A DNA stretch of 64,000 nt from Mallotus nudiflorus (lineage: Eukaryota > Streptophyta > Magnoliopsida > Malpighiales > Euphorbiaceae). Position 1 is the stretch's first letter. The number at the start of each line of letters is the position of its first letter. Below are positions 11,341-23,460 of this stretch, piece after piece. The stretch covers positions 1,054,001 through 1,118,000 of the forward strand of contig CANTUR010000037.1 of the NCBI GenBank assembly GCA_947683625.1, given 5' to 3'. The notes beneath the pieces were generated by a model. The model was not told the DNA's origin and did no database searches. It worked only from the letters and a program-made list of their open reading frames with translations. The position numbers were made by a program, and so were the translations under genes.

Positions 11341-12074
11341 GAAGTACTACGTCTACGGAACAAAAAAAATCATCATCCCACTGAGTTGAAAACCTAAAAA
11401 TGGCAGCTCAAGCAAAAATTAGGAAAAAGAGAAAATACTTAACTAGAAAACCTGAGAAAGCTAGTTAAGGACAAGGGTAACCTCAAGTTCAAAATTTGTA
11501 TGAATGCCCTTATGCTTTTCTTAAATGATTATGATGAAATTAGAATAATTGCCAATTTATGAAAAATGTCTTTGAAAAGTGCAACACATTTTATCATCAT
11601 GAATTACATCAAGCATGTTTTGCATTTTCCTTCATTACATTATCATGGTTCTTACCATCTTCTCTGAGCTCTCTCCTAAAGACCAGCTACTATTGTTGAA
11701 GCCACAAAAAAAAAACCCAGCTAGGTGTGAAAAGTTCCAAAAGGAGACACCCTAGACAAAAAAAGGTAAGAAAAAGAAAACCCAACTAAGTGCAAAAAGC
11801 TCCAAAAGGAGATGCCTTAGGCAAAAAAGAGAAAAGAGGCGGACAATAGTAATGGCAAACATCATTATCAATGATACATAGTAAGAAGCATATACAATCA
11901 TCATCGTACAAGCATCATACAATATGTGGGACAAACGCCTAGATATAATACCCAAAGTCCATAACCTCAGGAAAATAATACAAAAAAGTAAGCCATAAGC
12001 CAAAAGCCCTACACCTAACTCCTAAAACAACTACATCGATCGTGGATGCCATCAGAAGCCATTAATAATCCTAC
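11341..12074 (+). other. Spacer after pol; contains a two-copy 65-bp direct repeat
   Basis: No gene is seen. Positions 11713-11765 and 11778-11830 are direct repeats sharing AAACCCA, CCAAAAGGAGA and GCAAAAAA-like ends, spaced 65 bases apart. The spacer separates sense pol from the antisense gene that ends at 12075. Confidence 0.55.
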
Positions 12075-14600
12075 TCAAGCATCCCCCTTGTCTAGTCCTG
12101 ACTCATCATCATTCATCGTAAAGGATGATAACCGTGACTCCAGCTCACTGATACGGCCATGATAAGCTGCATGCTCCCTCTCCCATTCACGACTAGCGAG
12201 ATAATGCTTAACCTGCATTATATATTACATATCATTCACTCATACATAAAACATGTGTATAAAATAAACAGGTATAATAAAGAAGGCATACCCTCTAAGT
12301 GGTAGCAAACTCCAAAAGCATTGCTACACGCTCCTTATAACAATATACCAGTACTGACCATATAAGACATGAATTTACAGAAGCAATCAAATAAGTCAAC
12401 CACCACTCATTAAGTAAATGGAACACATGCAAGAATAAGTGGAGAACACGAACATGGGTAGCATCAGTAGGAGCAACAAGTGATTGAGGAAAGCCAAGTT
12501 GAGGAAAATCAAAACTCACTACTCTACCAAGGATATCCATCCCAAGTAAAGACAAAGATGGTTGAACCATCAAGTACCTAAGAATAGTACTACCAGAAGC
12601 CATACCATTGGCATGGGCTGTTGCCTTAGTACAAAACGTACCCTCATCCTCCTCAAAACAAGATCCGAATCTCCTTTGATGTCGCTACAGATAAGTTCTC
12701 ACAACTTACATCAATTATAGTTTATTACTAATAAAGTTTGCGACATGTTTGCATTAAAACAGGAATAAAGGCTTACCGAATCAGAAGAAGCGACTTTAGA
12801 TGACCTGCATGATGACCTAATCCTTGAACCCGAAGGACGAGATGCATTTTCCTGAGAAGGTAGAGGTGAAGGAAGGTCCCACTAGCTACGACATCAATCA
12901 ACTAAGGATTCAATAAATCAGCATAAGCCAAACCCGCACTCTACAAGAGGCTCTTAGAGGGAATCCCATCACAATAGTAGCAAGATCATCACCACAAAGT
13001 TTATGGTCCCAGAACATGTCATTAGTGCCAGGGATAGGAACTCTCCTCATATATGGGCTATCCCACCAATGATGGACTCACTCGCCTAAATACCACACTC
13101 TACCGATGAGGCCAGAGAGCAACACTCGTCTCTCCATCAACTGCCATACAACCACCATCTCTATTGTCTAATGAGACCTTGCCACCCACCAGTGAAGAAA
13201 GATTTTCTCAAAGGGAAACAATGAACAAAAGATCCCTAAGAAAAGAAATAACCAACACAGTAAGAGTTAGACATACCTAATCGGGGGACAACTTCCCCAT
13301 AAGGTCCTGAGCTACTATTTAATCCTCAATTAAATAATTAGTCTTCTTAATCTAGTAAGAATAACAAGGGAAGCCATCCTCTTAGAAATGCTCAATGGAC
13401 GGACCAGGGAGAATCTCAAACTCATATGCTCATATTTGTCAAAATTAGAGGATCATAAATAAAAAATCCAAAAGCAAAGGAATAGACAACAGAACTTTTA
13501 CTTATGTCCAGCATGAAAAAGCATATGTAGATCCTTAAACCACCTCGGCATGCTGCGTCTAGGCCTAAGAACATATAAGCAAAGGTAGCAGTGCCCTAGC
13601 AATAGCTTGGTAAGCCATCCAAATCTCTCAAGACATATAATAATCGTAGATCACCTGTACTTTAAGGGTTTGGGAAGATAACAACACTCAACAAATAAAA
13701 TAAAAAGTAGCAAGCCAGCAGCTCTACTAAGACAAGACCATCATTGTATAGAATCTGCATGGAAGAAACAAACTTCGTGTAACGAGTGAGATACGAGCAA
13801 CCAAAATTCATAGGTGTGAGCATCCTAAGCAAATCCATTATGAGGCGACTCAGTAGAACACTCCTCCTCACTGAAAGGAACAGGCTCTTCATAAAAGCTC
13901 AAACCTATGATAGTGGTAAAATCCAAAGGGGTAATAGTCATCTTCCTGACAGGTAGATGGAAAGTATGCATAGTGTCCATCCATCGCTCTATCAATGCAT
14001 ACATGGAAATCTGACTCCATTAAAGCCCTTCCCGACAATAATCTGCTTCACACATATTAAAAGACCTTGATAATATATGCTAACTCTATTGAAACTACTA
14101 GGTAGCATAGTAACATACCTATGAGGCTATAAACAACAAGTACACTATCAAGCATTTGCATAGCTATTAAATACTAACATATCTCTCTCTCTATCAATTA
14201 ATAGGATCAAAACAATAACAAAAGCCAAAAATAAAAACATCACGACAAGCACTAGCAGATGATCATAAAATTTATAATAAAGCTACGATTAGACAAACAG
14301 TTACAGTAAGAGCTACCGAACTACAACTACAATAACCTTATACAACAAAATAAATAGCAAAGTAGCCAATGAACACGCTTCAAAAATTTAGGGCAAAAAA
14401 GGATGAATAGACCTACCTCACGACAATGACACACCCAAGCATGAGTTTCCAAGCTATAAAGAATAGGAATTGAATCTCCTTGAGAAAGCCTGGATGGTTG
14501 AGAACTCTGAGTGTTAGACGTGCTAGTCCGTGTAGTGGATGTCCCAACTCTAGTGGCCTCTGTAAAGTCACCCTCTACATCAATATCAATAAAAAGGTCC
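12075..14600 (-). pseudogene. Antisense spliced gene with plant mobile domain (PMD), carried by Tat-like element 1
   Basis: PMDs occur in plant MAIL1/MAIN-type proteins and in transposons; the role in retrotransposons is unknown. On the minus strand the first exon (about 14600-14417) reads EGDFTEATRVGTST and SLETHAWVCHCRE and ends in a GTAGGT donor. The main exon starts after an AG acceptor at 14042: YALIERWMDTMHTFHLPVRK, MTITPLDFTTIIGLSFYEEP, then LLFYLLSVVIFPNP, LRLLYVLRDLDGLPSY and GTATFAYMFLGLDAACRGG. These are the family's ALIERWRPETHTFHLP-like and W-G-x-A-x-LAYLY-like blocks. A further exon lies at about 12603-12295. The last exon (12212-12075) follows a TGCAG acceptor and ends in a charged segment with stop. 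Frameshifts and stops break the main exon. Confidence 0.78.
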
Positions 14601-14811
14601 TTCCTTTACATTTGAAACACAAAAAAGGTCAAGAAAACAGAGAATATAGTACAGAAGCAAAAACAGAGCATATAGCACCTGAAACATAAAAAAGGTCAAG
14701 AAAAGTCAGAAAACACTAAAAAAAGTCCGAACAAAGCCTCCCCAAACCTCTAAAATAGACAATTATATAGCCTCGGAGGGGGGGAAGCGTGTGACCACGC
14801 CTTCCACGTGT

Positions 14812-14812
14812 A

Positions 14813-14871
<59 letters not shown>
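14812..14871. repeat. (GT)n(AT)n microsatellite
   Basis: About 8 GT units followed by about 21 AT units inside the 3' region of Tat-like element 1. Confidence 0.95.
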
Positions 14872-14875
<4 letters not shown>

Positions 14876-15140
14876 CCCCTTCCACACACTCTTCTGTGGT
14901 TTTATGAACACTTTAAGACTTTGCACACTCATTTTTACAGTCCTAAACTTCCATTTGAGCGTAAGACATGCACTAGACTCATATAAAAGTACACTAATGT
15001 GGACTCTATCTGTCTAAAAACATTGTGCATGCACTGCTTTCTTTAGAAAATTCAACATCTCATGAAAGAAGAAGAGTAAAGAAAATCCATTATAAGGATA
15101 TATCTCTCCAAATCATCAAAATAACATCCTCAACATGACA

Positions 15141-15295
15141 AATAATGGCATCACTACTACATCATCACTGCATCACTACTGCATCATTATTGCATCACTA
15201 CTGCATCACCATTGCATTATTACTGCATCACTATTGCATCATTGCTGCATCACCATTGCATCATTGCAGCATTATCACTACATCATCACTACTAC
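15141..15295 (+). repeat. Tandem array of a 12-bp CATCACTACTG-like unit
   Basis: Roughly 12 degenerate copies of a 12-base unit (GCATCACTACTG and variants such as GCATCATTATTG). It is part of the hypervariable 3' region of Tat-like element 1 and the target of the nested solo LTR that begins at 15296. Confidence 0.85.
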
Positions 15296-17642
15296 TGTAA
15301 GTACCCAATTTCAAAATGATTTGAGTTTGGATGCGACAGAGGACTCCAATAATGAAAATATTATAAATATGTCTTCAACACTTAAAGTTTGAAACCTCAA
15401 AAGTTTGAATGCATTTTTGAAAAGAGTTTAATTAGTTTTTTTAAAAACTTAATTGTAATGTTTTTCAGGACCTAATTGAAAAGTTTATATTCTTTTAAGG
15501 GTCTTTTTATAATTAAAATTAAAAAAAAAAGAGATTGGAATTGTGTAATTTCAATTGGAATTACATAATTCTGATCGGAATTCCGTAATTCTAATAGGAA
15601 TTATGTAATTTCAATTGAAATTACACAATTTCGGTTAGAATTATGTATGTTCCATCCAATTTTTTATTTTATTTCAGTAAAAAATTTGGTTTCCTGAATT
15701 TTGATTGGTCAAATACTATTTATCAGAATTTTCAAAAAACTAAAGTCCTTTTAAAATCAAAACTCTATGAAAAACAAGTCATAGTAGGATATGTTTTTTA
15801 GCTAGGTTTTTCCTATAAAAGACTAGTTTGAACTCTCATAAAAAGGAGGAATACACAAAAAAAAAAAAAACACACACACACACACATATAAAGGGAGGAA
15901 AAAGAGGGATAGAGAGGAACAACATTGAGACTTTCTTTGGGAGGAGCTCACTTTTTAAAAATTTTGACGATTCTCTCAGCTCTCTTTCTTATACTAAAGG
16001 CTTTTCTCTTTTGTCTCTAGGCAGTGTAAAAGTATTCTATATGATTTGTTTGTGTTTTTGAAGCAAGGAGCAATAGACCTTTGAGAAGAGAATAACAAAG
16101 TTTTTAAAGACATACTTAACAAACAACGATGATTTACACTAGTCTGAGGGGCAACTCATACTGCATCCACAATCATCATCTTCTTTCCTTCCTTTTTTTA
16201 TTTTTATTTCATTATTTTGATTTTATTAAGTTTTACTTTTATTTAATTTTTATTGTTATTTAATTCACTAATCATTGTTTATTCTTTTGTGTTGGAGATT
16301 ATGGAGGAGATTACATGATGATCTTACTAAGTGAACAAAATCCATGAAAGTCTATGTAATGCTATGGATTGAACTTTGTAGCTAAATATAATTTCTATAT
16401 TTTTTTTATTTAGTTGTTTATTATTGTTTTGATTTTGTTTTATTTTTATTATTTTTGGGATTGTATTAATTTTTCTTTTCTTGTTATTCTTAGTAGATTA
16501 TTGTAATAGCCCTAATAGTGAAAATAATAAAATCATATGTATATGATTGTGTGTTTTATATTAATTAATTGGTTAGTAAAATTAGGATTTTAATTAGGTA
16601 ATTAATTAAAATTAATGGCTATAGAAATCATTAGGTTGTTTAATTAAAATTGAATTAGATTCAAGTGGATAGAATTAGAGTTGCTTGTTGATTATTTTAT
16701 TTTATTTGTTTGTTTAGAGTCACTTTAATTAAATTAGTTTTTTTAGAATAGATTAATTAATTTTTTGATCTTTTATTTGATTATTTTTTACATTTTTTAA
16801 TTGTTTTGGGCTTATTTGTTTTATGTATTTTTGGCCCTAAGCCCATGTTAAGCCATTTAAATAAATTTATGTTTTTTAAGTTTAATTAATAAAAATGAAT
16901 CTTTAGGCCCATAATTAATCAAACTTAGGGTAGAGATAACTTAGGCCCATTTAGTTAATATAGACATAGACCCACTTAATTTAATTAATTTAGACCTAGC
17001 ACCTTTAATTTAAGCTTTTTCCATAATATGTAGATTTAAGATCACTTTAGAAATAAAATATGTAGAACTAGGCTCACTAATTTAAATACTTCATAATTTA
17101 TAGATTTTGGCTCATTTTAGAATTAAACTAAATAAACTTAGGTTCATTTAATTAAAATTGAATAGGAATTAGGGTCGTTAGTCTTTAGGCTCACTTGTAA
17201 ATTAAAACATGTACATTTAGCCCATTTAATTAAAATCAATGTAGATTGTACTAACTTAGGGATTACGAATTTAAATGAATGCATTATTTACATGTATTTT
17301 TCATGACTAGTTTGCTTGAAGTTGATTGTTTTAATAAGGGCTTATATGAAATTGCATGTAAATAGAGGGTAAGATAGTAATTCATAAAGTAATTCTAAAT
17401 GAACACAAGACTGAAAAAAGTTAGTATTATGTATCTAGAATCTCCTAGTTATGGTGCTAGCTTTCTTATAGAGAATTGAGTACCATCATTTTTCAATTTT
17501 TCCCAGTTATTACCCTAGGTGGCGACTCCTCATCTCCAAGCCATATCTTTGTGACAGTGGTTAGTGTGTTCTCTAGAGCCCTAGGCTCAAATAGTATTAC
17601 GATTGCTAAAATCTTGGGTGCGCGCTAACCTCGCCGTCTATA
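15296..17642 (+). mobile_element. Solo LTR of a Tat-like family, nested in element 1
   Basis: The copy starts TGTAAGTACCC and ends CCGTCTATA. It matches, in opposite orientation, the LTR at 57899-60310, including the start region with GGATGCGACAGA and the end region with GGTGGCGACTCCT, CTCTAGAGC and TTGCTAAAATCTTG. The bases before and after it are both ACTAC (15291-15295 and 17643-17647), a perfect 5-bp target duplication, with no coding DNA inside. Solo LTRs arise by recombination between the two LTRs of a full element. A TATA-like CCTATAAAAG lies near 15811. The terminal TA replaces the usual CA in both copies. Confidence 0.8.
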
Positions 17643-17648
17643 ACTACC

Positions 17649-17926
17649 TCATTAATATTGCTTAAAAGCACTCTCATATTGCTTAGAAGCATTCTCGTTG
17701 CTTAGAAGCATTCTCATTACTTAGCAGCATTCTCATTGCTTAAAAGGACTCTCACATTGCTTAGGAGCATTCGCATTGTTTAAAAGCATTCTTACACTAC
17801 TTAGAAGCACTATCATGTTGCTTAAAAGCATTCACATTGCTTAGCAGCATTCAAATTTCTTAGAAGCATCCTCACATTGCTTAAGAGCATCCACACTGCT
17901 GAGGAGCATTCTCATAACATCTTTAT
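17649..17926 (+). repeat. Tandem array of a ~20-bp GCTTAGAAGCATTCTCA-like unit
   Basis: About 13 degenerate copies of a 19-22 base unit built around TTGCTTAGAAGCATTC. It belongs to the tandem-repeat zone upstream of the 3' LTR of Tat-like element 1. Confidence 0.85.
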
Positions 17927-18400
17927 TTGCGTGACACCTATAAAGGTTATAGTCTTATTTTCATATCTTAATCGCATGTTCATTCGTGTGACACCTAAAA
18001 AGGTTATAGTCGCATGTTTATTCACATGACACATAAGAAGGTTATAGTCATATGTTCATTTGCATAACACCTAAGAAGGTTATACTTGCATGTTCACTTG
18101 CTTAACACCTAAAAACGTTATAGTCGCATTTTCATTGCTTAGCAGTATCCACATTCATGTGACACCTTATGGTTGCATGTTCATTCACATGATACCTAAG
18201 AAGGTTATAGTCGCATGTTCATTTGCATAACACCTAATAAGGTTATAGTCACATTTTCATTGCGTAGTAGCATCCTCATTTATGTGACACCTAAAAAGGT
18301 TATAGTTGCATGCTCATTTGTATGACACCTAAAAAGGTTAAGTCGCATTTCTTTTTGCTTAGTAGCACCCTCATTTGTGTGACACCTAAGAAGGCTATAA
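17927..18400 (+). repeat. Tandem array of a ~43-bp GTGACACCTAAAAAGGTTATAG unit
   Basis: About ten copies of a roughly 43-base unit with the core GACACCTAAAAAGGTTATAG and a variable segment TCGCATGTTCATT. Some units also contain pieces of the neighbouring 20-bp family (TTGCTTAGCAG), so the two arrays share an origin or have mixed. Confidence 0.85.
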
Positions 18401-18647
18401 TCGTATAAATCCCAATGCACTTTGCATGAATCACAAGCTTGTATATGTCCCAAATAGTACCTTGTGTATTGACCAAGTCACAGAACAACTGCAATAAACA
18501 AAACACAATAACAGTAGTCAAATCTTGATAAGATGTCTAAAGACAACCCATAGGTAAGTATCTCTCTCCTTACTAAAATGTTTTTTGCATCTTTGCATTT
18601 GCTTTATATGTATTGACATTAGTAATAGGTGGCTATGCAACACATGT

Positions 18648-18661
18648 GAAGTAGGGGCAAC
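18648..18661 (+). other. Polypurine tract of Tat-like element 1
   Basis: GAAGTAGGGGCAAC lies directly before the 3' LTR. Plus-strand DNA synthesis starts at such a tract. The GGGGCAAC end is also typical of the third Tat-like element at 60311-60330 (minus). Confidence 0.65.
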
Positions 18662-20466
18662 TATCATATCTTCAATTTGACAGTCCCTAAAAAAGTTCCA
18701 ATGATGAAACAAATCCCTGAGATGACTAGACTTTGCTTGTTTGTAACACCTATAAAGTGTGTAACCTTAAAAAAACCTAACTGACCCCACCAATGTACAA
18801 AATTGATCATCGATCCATTAATTTATGCTTTGACCTTATGAAATATGAATCATCGGAACAATGAAAGGTTTATTTTAAGAAAACTCCTTTTAGAATACTC
18901 AGCTCGGTAGGCTAGTGCACATTTTGTTAGATTGGGACCTAGCTTTATGAAAAAATGGAAATTGATTTTGATAAAATGGAATTTAGAAACACATTCAGAA
19001 GGCTCCAAATCCTTTAGAAGTGGTCCCAGAATGGTCCAACACAACCTGAGCATCAGCACGTATCACTTAGAAGTGCGCGTTAATTCCCCTATATGTCATG
19101 TGCTAAAATCAAGGCTAAATTTGGCAAAAAGGACTCTAGAAACACATCTAGAAGACCCAAAAGCCCTAGGAACTAACCCCCAAATAGCTCGTGTAAAACT
19201 TGGGAAGTGTGCATGGAAGGCTAAAGTGCATGTGAAAGCACATACGTGCGCACAGGCACTTGGCTTGGCCACCCATAAAATCCTTGTTATACGCATGTGA
19301 CCACACCCCTACCACCCTATTGTACCTAATTTTCCCTAAAACTAAACCCTTTTATACCCTATTTTGGTAGGGGGAGCAAGTGGAAACACACACACACTTA
19401 AAAAATTAGTCCGATCAAAGGCACTAGAAACCCTTTTCCAAATAGTTTTTGCTCTCCCACAGCCTTTTTCTTAGGTTGTTAGATCCCTTTTCCACCAAAC
19501 CAAACCTCATCTTTGTCAAATCATTCTTAAAAGGTATACAATCAAGCATCATTATGCTATTATTTTGAACATCTCGATAAGGAAAGCTTGATAATCTCTC
19601 AAAGCTAAAGCTTTAAAGCTCACACAAGCTTAGTCTAGTTTGAGGACCACACAATTATTTTAGCATGTTTATTTTATCGCATTGCATTTTATTTTAATGT
19701 TGCCAGCATTTAGGAATACTATTGTGCTTGTGCGATGAGACTGGCAATCTTGTATGCTATGTGAATAATATATGCTTTATTATGCTCATTTCACATCATC
19801 GTTTAGCATCCACTATTTTTGAAATCATGAAATGACATTGTAAATATTAATAATGTGAAAAATTTCATGTCTTGGAATAGAGTCATCATGTTATCGGTCC
19901 AATGATGACCTTATGCATCCTTTATATTATCATTATACATCATCATAGCATAAATAATCACTGCAAGTATGATCATCCTATCATTCTTTGAGCAAGTTGC
20001 ATAAATGGTCATGTTATCCTTGCAAATCAATCATATTAGATTTATCTTTCTGCAATCTTTCCCTTTTTTATATGTATTTTATCAAGAAAGCAATGTAATA
20101 AAATTTTCAGCTTTATTATCTTATACTATTTGATGCACAGTGTGAATGCTGTACAAACTATTATTACTGAAATTAGGGTGTTGCGGTAGCTATACATCGA
20201 ATATCGTATAATGAGAAATAGTCAAAAAGTATATGTGATCCCCCAAACCCAAAAATCTATGTTGGGTACAATACTTGCTGAGTGACCCGATGTTGTCCCT
20301 TTCTTTTCCCAATTTTCTAAAAATTGGGTGGTGACTCCACAAAATCAAAAGCGACTCGTCCCCCTGAGACCAATCATTTATCCCTATTCGGTAAAGTTGC
20401 CATATCCCTCGAAAATAGAAAGACCCACTACACATCCCAAACAAAATAACCATAACAGGTCGCTTA
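18662..20466 (+). repeat. 3' LTR of Tat-like element 1
   Basis: Direct repeat of 3152-4949. The terminal dinucleotides are TA at both ends where TG and CA are expected, each a single transition. The clear divergence between the two LTRs indicates an old insertion. Confidence 0.85.
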
Positions 20467-21126
20467 TAATGAGCAACAAAGAAAATGTAATATTTAATAC
20501 TACAATAACCAAGCAGCACCTATAAATAATCAAAACACACACATAGAGATAAAAACATCAAACTCAAATTTACAAGCAAAACAATCAATTATGAAATAGC
20601 TTAAATTCTACTATGTTAAAATTTCCCATCAATTCGAGAAAGAAACAAGTTAAATGACTCAATTCCTTAAACCATTACTCTATTTTTGTTTAGAAATGAA
20701 GTTGAAAACAAGATAAAAAGTAAATAAATAACAAAACCCAGAAAAGAAATGAATCTAACATGAGGAATTGAGTAAATCCTACAATCTTGATTTGGATCTG
20801 TCACTAAAGATAACACCAACAAGTAATTATGGAAGCATCTGAGGATGAAGAAGTTCAAAAGGAAAAGCCATAGAAAAGGAAAAATAAAGAAAAAAGGAAA
20901 AACAAGATGCACAAATCATAAGAGGGCATTCGTAAAATTAAAATTAGGCAACGTGGCATTCACATAATTTTAAATCATTTAGAGTATTTTTGTTGTTTAG
21001 CTTATGTTTTAGGGAATTTATGAAAAAACCCTTGAATTTAATTCTATATGTGAAGAGCCTACCATAGTATAGTGCTATAGTGTTGCCCATGTGTTTTATT
21101 ATTTCATGGGCTTGGCACACCTTACC
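20467..21126 (-). other. Flank of element 1, presumed Nudix intron/5' region; no gene recognised
   Basis: By position this is the upstream continuation of the intron interrupted at 3151. I searched the minus strand for the expected first Nudix exon and found nothing convincing. A long minus frame at 20912-20667 is hydrophobic but has no family resemblance. Confidence 0.45.
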
Positions 21127-21846
21127 AAAGGTCTATATTGGTTCAACTATTTACAGTAGCTGATAGTTAATAGTCGTTATGGATTACAGATAACTGATAA
21201 CTAATAGTTGGTAGCTGAATTATTTGGTAAATTTTTGTTAGTTGTCGTTGTTAGCATATATAAATATGACTATTAAGTATATAATTTATAAATATAATCT
21301 CATATATTTCTTATAATATTTTTTAGTTATATAAATAATTTAAATATAATATATAATAATAAATAATAATTTATTATCTTTAATTTATATATTATTAAAA
21401 TAATTAATAGAAATTATTTAAAAATGAATTTTAAAATATTCATATTATTGTATAATGTTTTTGAAATATTAAAATATTATAATATAATATAATGTTTTAA
21501 AATATTATAAGTATAAACCTTATAATTATTAATTATAATTTAATATTTAATATTTATTTAAATTATTAACTATAAAAATTTAATTGCATACATTTGATTT
21601 GAATGAAATTATTTGTATTTAGTTATTTTTAATAAGTGTAATATAGTCCAAATAAAAAATAAATACATATCAAATATAAAACCATAAGAAAAAACTATAA
21701 CATAGAGCCTATGAAATTTGCAATTGTTTTGAATAAAAACAACTATCAACTGTTAATTTTGAAGTTTTACTAAACACTTGGATTATAACTAATTGCGAGA
21801 AAGCTTTATCAGTTACTTTAGTTAGATAAACCAAATGCCCTTAAGC
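21127..21846. mobile_element. Candidate degenerate TIR element (MITE-like)
   Basis: The left end (from GGTCTATATTGGTTCAACTA) and the reverse complement of the right end (from GGGCATTTGGTTTATCTA) align over about 35 bases, sharing TTGGTT, ACTA and CTGATA. The interior is extremely AT-rich and non-coding. I could not identify a clear target duplication, so family and exact ends are uncertain. Confidence 0.35.
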
Positions 21847-21954
21847 TCTAGTTGAATATTTTTACATACTAAACAGAGATTTATGGTTATCACTATAAAA
21901 GAGTGTAACTAAAAAAAATGTAAAAGCTTGCTTCAAAAAAAAAAAAGTGTAAAT

Positions 21955-22360
21955 CGATAACTTGCTTTTTAGAACTTTTGAGCTAGAACCTTGCAAATGG
22001 TCAACAAGGGGCAAAGTGAGAGGTAGGGAGGATCCCCACAAACCCTTCGATGCCTAAATCAGAGTGTATAGAGATAATTTAGAGAGAGAAGGGGAAAAAT
22101 AAGAATACAAGAGAATAAAATGATTGAGATTGAGGGATATAGGGTCCCATTTATAGTGATAGTGATACTTAAACTTGAAAGGAGTAGGATCCCTCTTTGG
22201 ATAGGAGTCCTAAACCAATTAGGAGAATGTTCCTTCTTGTTTTGGGAGTCTTCTGCATAAGGAACCTTTTCCTGAATGTCTTTGGTTGCTTTCTCTTCTC
22301 AAGTAAGCTGTATAGGAAATAAAGACCTTAATTAAATAAGAATATATATGTGGGGTATCA
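21955..22360 (-). repeat. 3' LTR of Tat-like element 2
   Basis: This repeat of 30865-31264 begins CGATAACTTG in place of TGATAACTTG (one transition) and ends GGGGTATCA. On the minus strand the adjacent AGGGGGGACTCT at 22361-22372 serves as polypurine tract. Confidence 0.9.
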
Positions 22361-22372
22361 AGAGTCCCCCCT
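22361..22372 (-). other. Polypurine tract of Tat-like element 2
   Basis: The minus strand reads AGGGGGGACTCT immediately before the 3' LTR. Confidence 0.7.
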
Positions 22373-22659
22373 GTGAGTTTGTTTAGATATTTATGTTCGA
22401 TGTATCCGGGTATGAAAGGGATGAAAATGTCACACACTTAAAGAGAGATTACTTAATTACATATGATATGGAAAGGTAAGCTAAGGTGGCCAACCTCAAT
22501 CACAAGAAAAGATAAAGCTTGGTATCGAGTCTTGAAATCATCATTTAAGGATGTCGTTGAAGTGCCAGCTAGACTTTAAGTGCACAAAATCTATAAAAAA
22601 GAATATGTAATGGATTAACCCGCCAGTGTGGAGACAATATGATAGCACCAGTCATCACT

Positions 22660-23000
22660 GGAGTTTTGATGCTCAGTGTATTAAAAACGTGGCCCAAGTG
22701 CCAATCCTCAGTACTATGGAAGCGACTTGAGGAGCCAGCTTCAGTCACTGGACTTAAATGCTTGAGGCTTACATGCTCGGTACAATGACATGAGGCTTAC
22801 ATGCTTGGAACCTCAGTACTATAGAAGCAACCTGAGGGTGCCAACTTTAGTCATTGGACTTAGATACTTAGTGCATTAGAAGCGTGACCCAAGTGTTGTA
22901 TAGTCTCGATGCCTTAAAAGTATGGTTTGGATGCCAACCTGCAGTACTATAGAAGAGACATAGGGGCGCCAACTTTAGTCACTGGACTTAGATACTGGAG
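22660..23000 (-). repeat. Imperfect tandem repeats near the 3' LTR of element 2
   Basis: Blocks with CCTCAGTACTATGGAAG, GTGCCAACTTTAGTCA and TGGACTTAGATACT recur about every 105-130 bases (around 22705, 22811 and 22940), along with repeats of TGAGGCTTACATGCT. This is the third tandem-repeat zone upstream of a Tat-type 3' LTR in the window. Confidence 0.7.
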
Positions 23001-23460
23001 ATTATGTTGCTTGCTGTGAAGGGACAACTATCAGCGATGCGCCTGGGACATACGTCTACTATGTCATTTTGATGCCCACCTTTTTTTTGAAATTTGAATT
23101 GTGCAATTGTCACATCTGTTTGTGTGTTAGAAGATAAGACATTTTAGCTACCATAATAATGATAGCTTGATTAATGAGTTTTCCCATTTCCCAATTTACC
23201 CTTAATGATGTAGGAGAAATTGAAGTTTTTATGAGAGTAGTTAATGGTATGTTCCAGAGCCTTAGATTGTCCTATAAGTATCTCTGTTTCTTTGATATGT
23301 TGCATTTTTGCTTCTTGCTATCTTGTTGGTTTCTTATATCTTCTTTGCCTCCTTTTACTTCCACCACTAAGTTTTTTCTATAGCAACCCCTGTGCTTTGT
23401 AACCACGTGAACCTTTTCTTTCTTCCTACATTGCTCTTTATTATGCTTTTAGATAAATTC

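Larger units (their letters stand above)
3152..20466 (+). mobile_element. Ty3/gypsy Tat/Ogre-like LTR retrotransposon, 17.3 kb, decayed
   Basis: Two diverged direct repeats (3152-4949 and 18662-20466) flank a primer site, gag, RT, two RNase H domains and integrase on the plus strand. An antisense spliced gene, tandem arrays, a nested solo LTR and a polypurine tract follow. Very large size, a second archaeal-type RNase H after the first, and a long 3' region with antisense ORF are known traits of the Tat/Ogre lineage. Stops and frameshifts run through all coding parts. Flanks are ATAAG at 3147-3151 and ATAAT/TAATG after the 3' LTR, an imperfect possible target duplication. The element sits in a Nudix intron. 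Confidence 0.88.

Noticed and set aside
15135..15392. Open frame of 85 residues rich in His, Ile and Leu
   Set aside because: It is a translation of the 12-bp CATCACTACTG array plus the start of the solo LTR; no gene.
17649..17926. Regularly spaced short repeats resembling a CRISPR array
   Set aside because: The units are degenerate, directly adjacent and without unique spacers of constant size, in a plant retrotransposon 3' region.
20466..20471. Perfect target duplication for Tat-like element 1
   Set aside because: ATAAG before the 5' LTR and ATAAT or TAATG after the 3' LTR agree only partly; the LTR end is mutated, so the exact duplication cannot be fixed.
20667..20912. Hydrophobic minus-strand frame, considered as first exon of the Nudix gene
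   Set aside because: A short piece (VGVIFSDRSKS in another frame) faintly recalls a Nudix N-terminus, but without enough matching residues or a consistent exon border.
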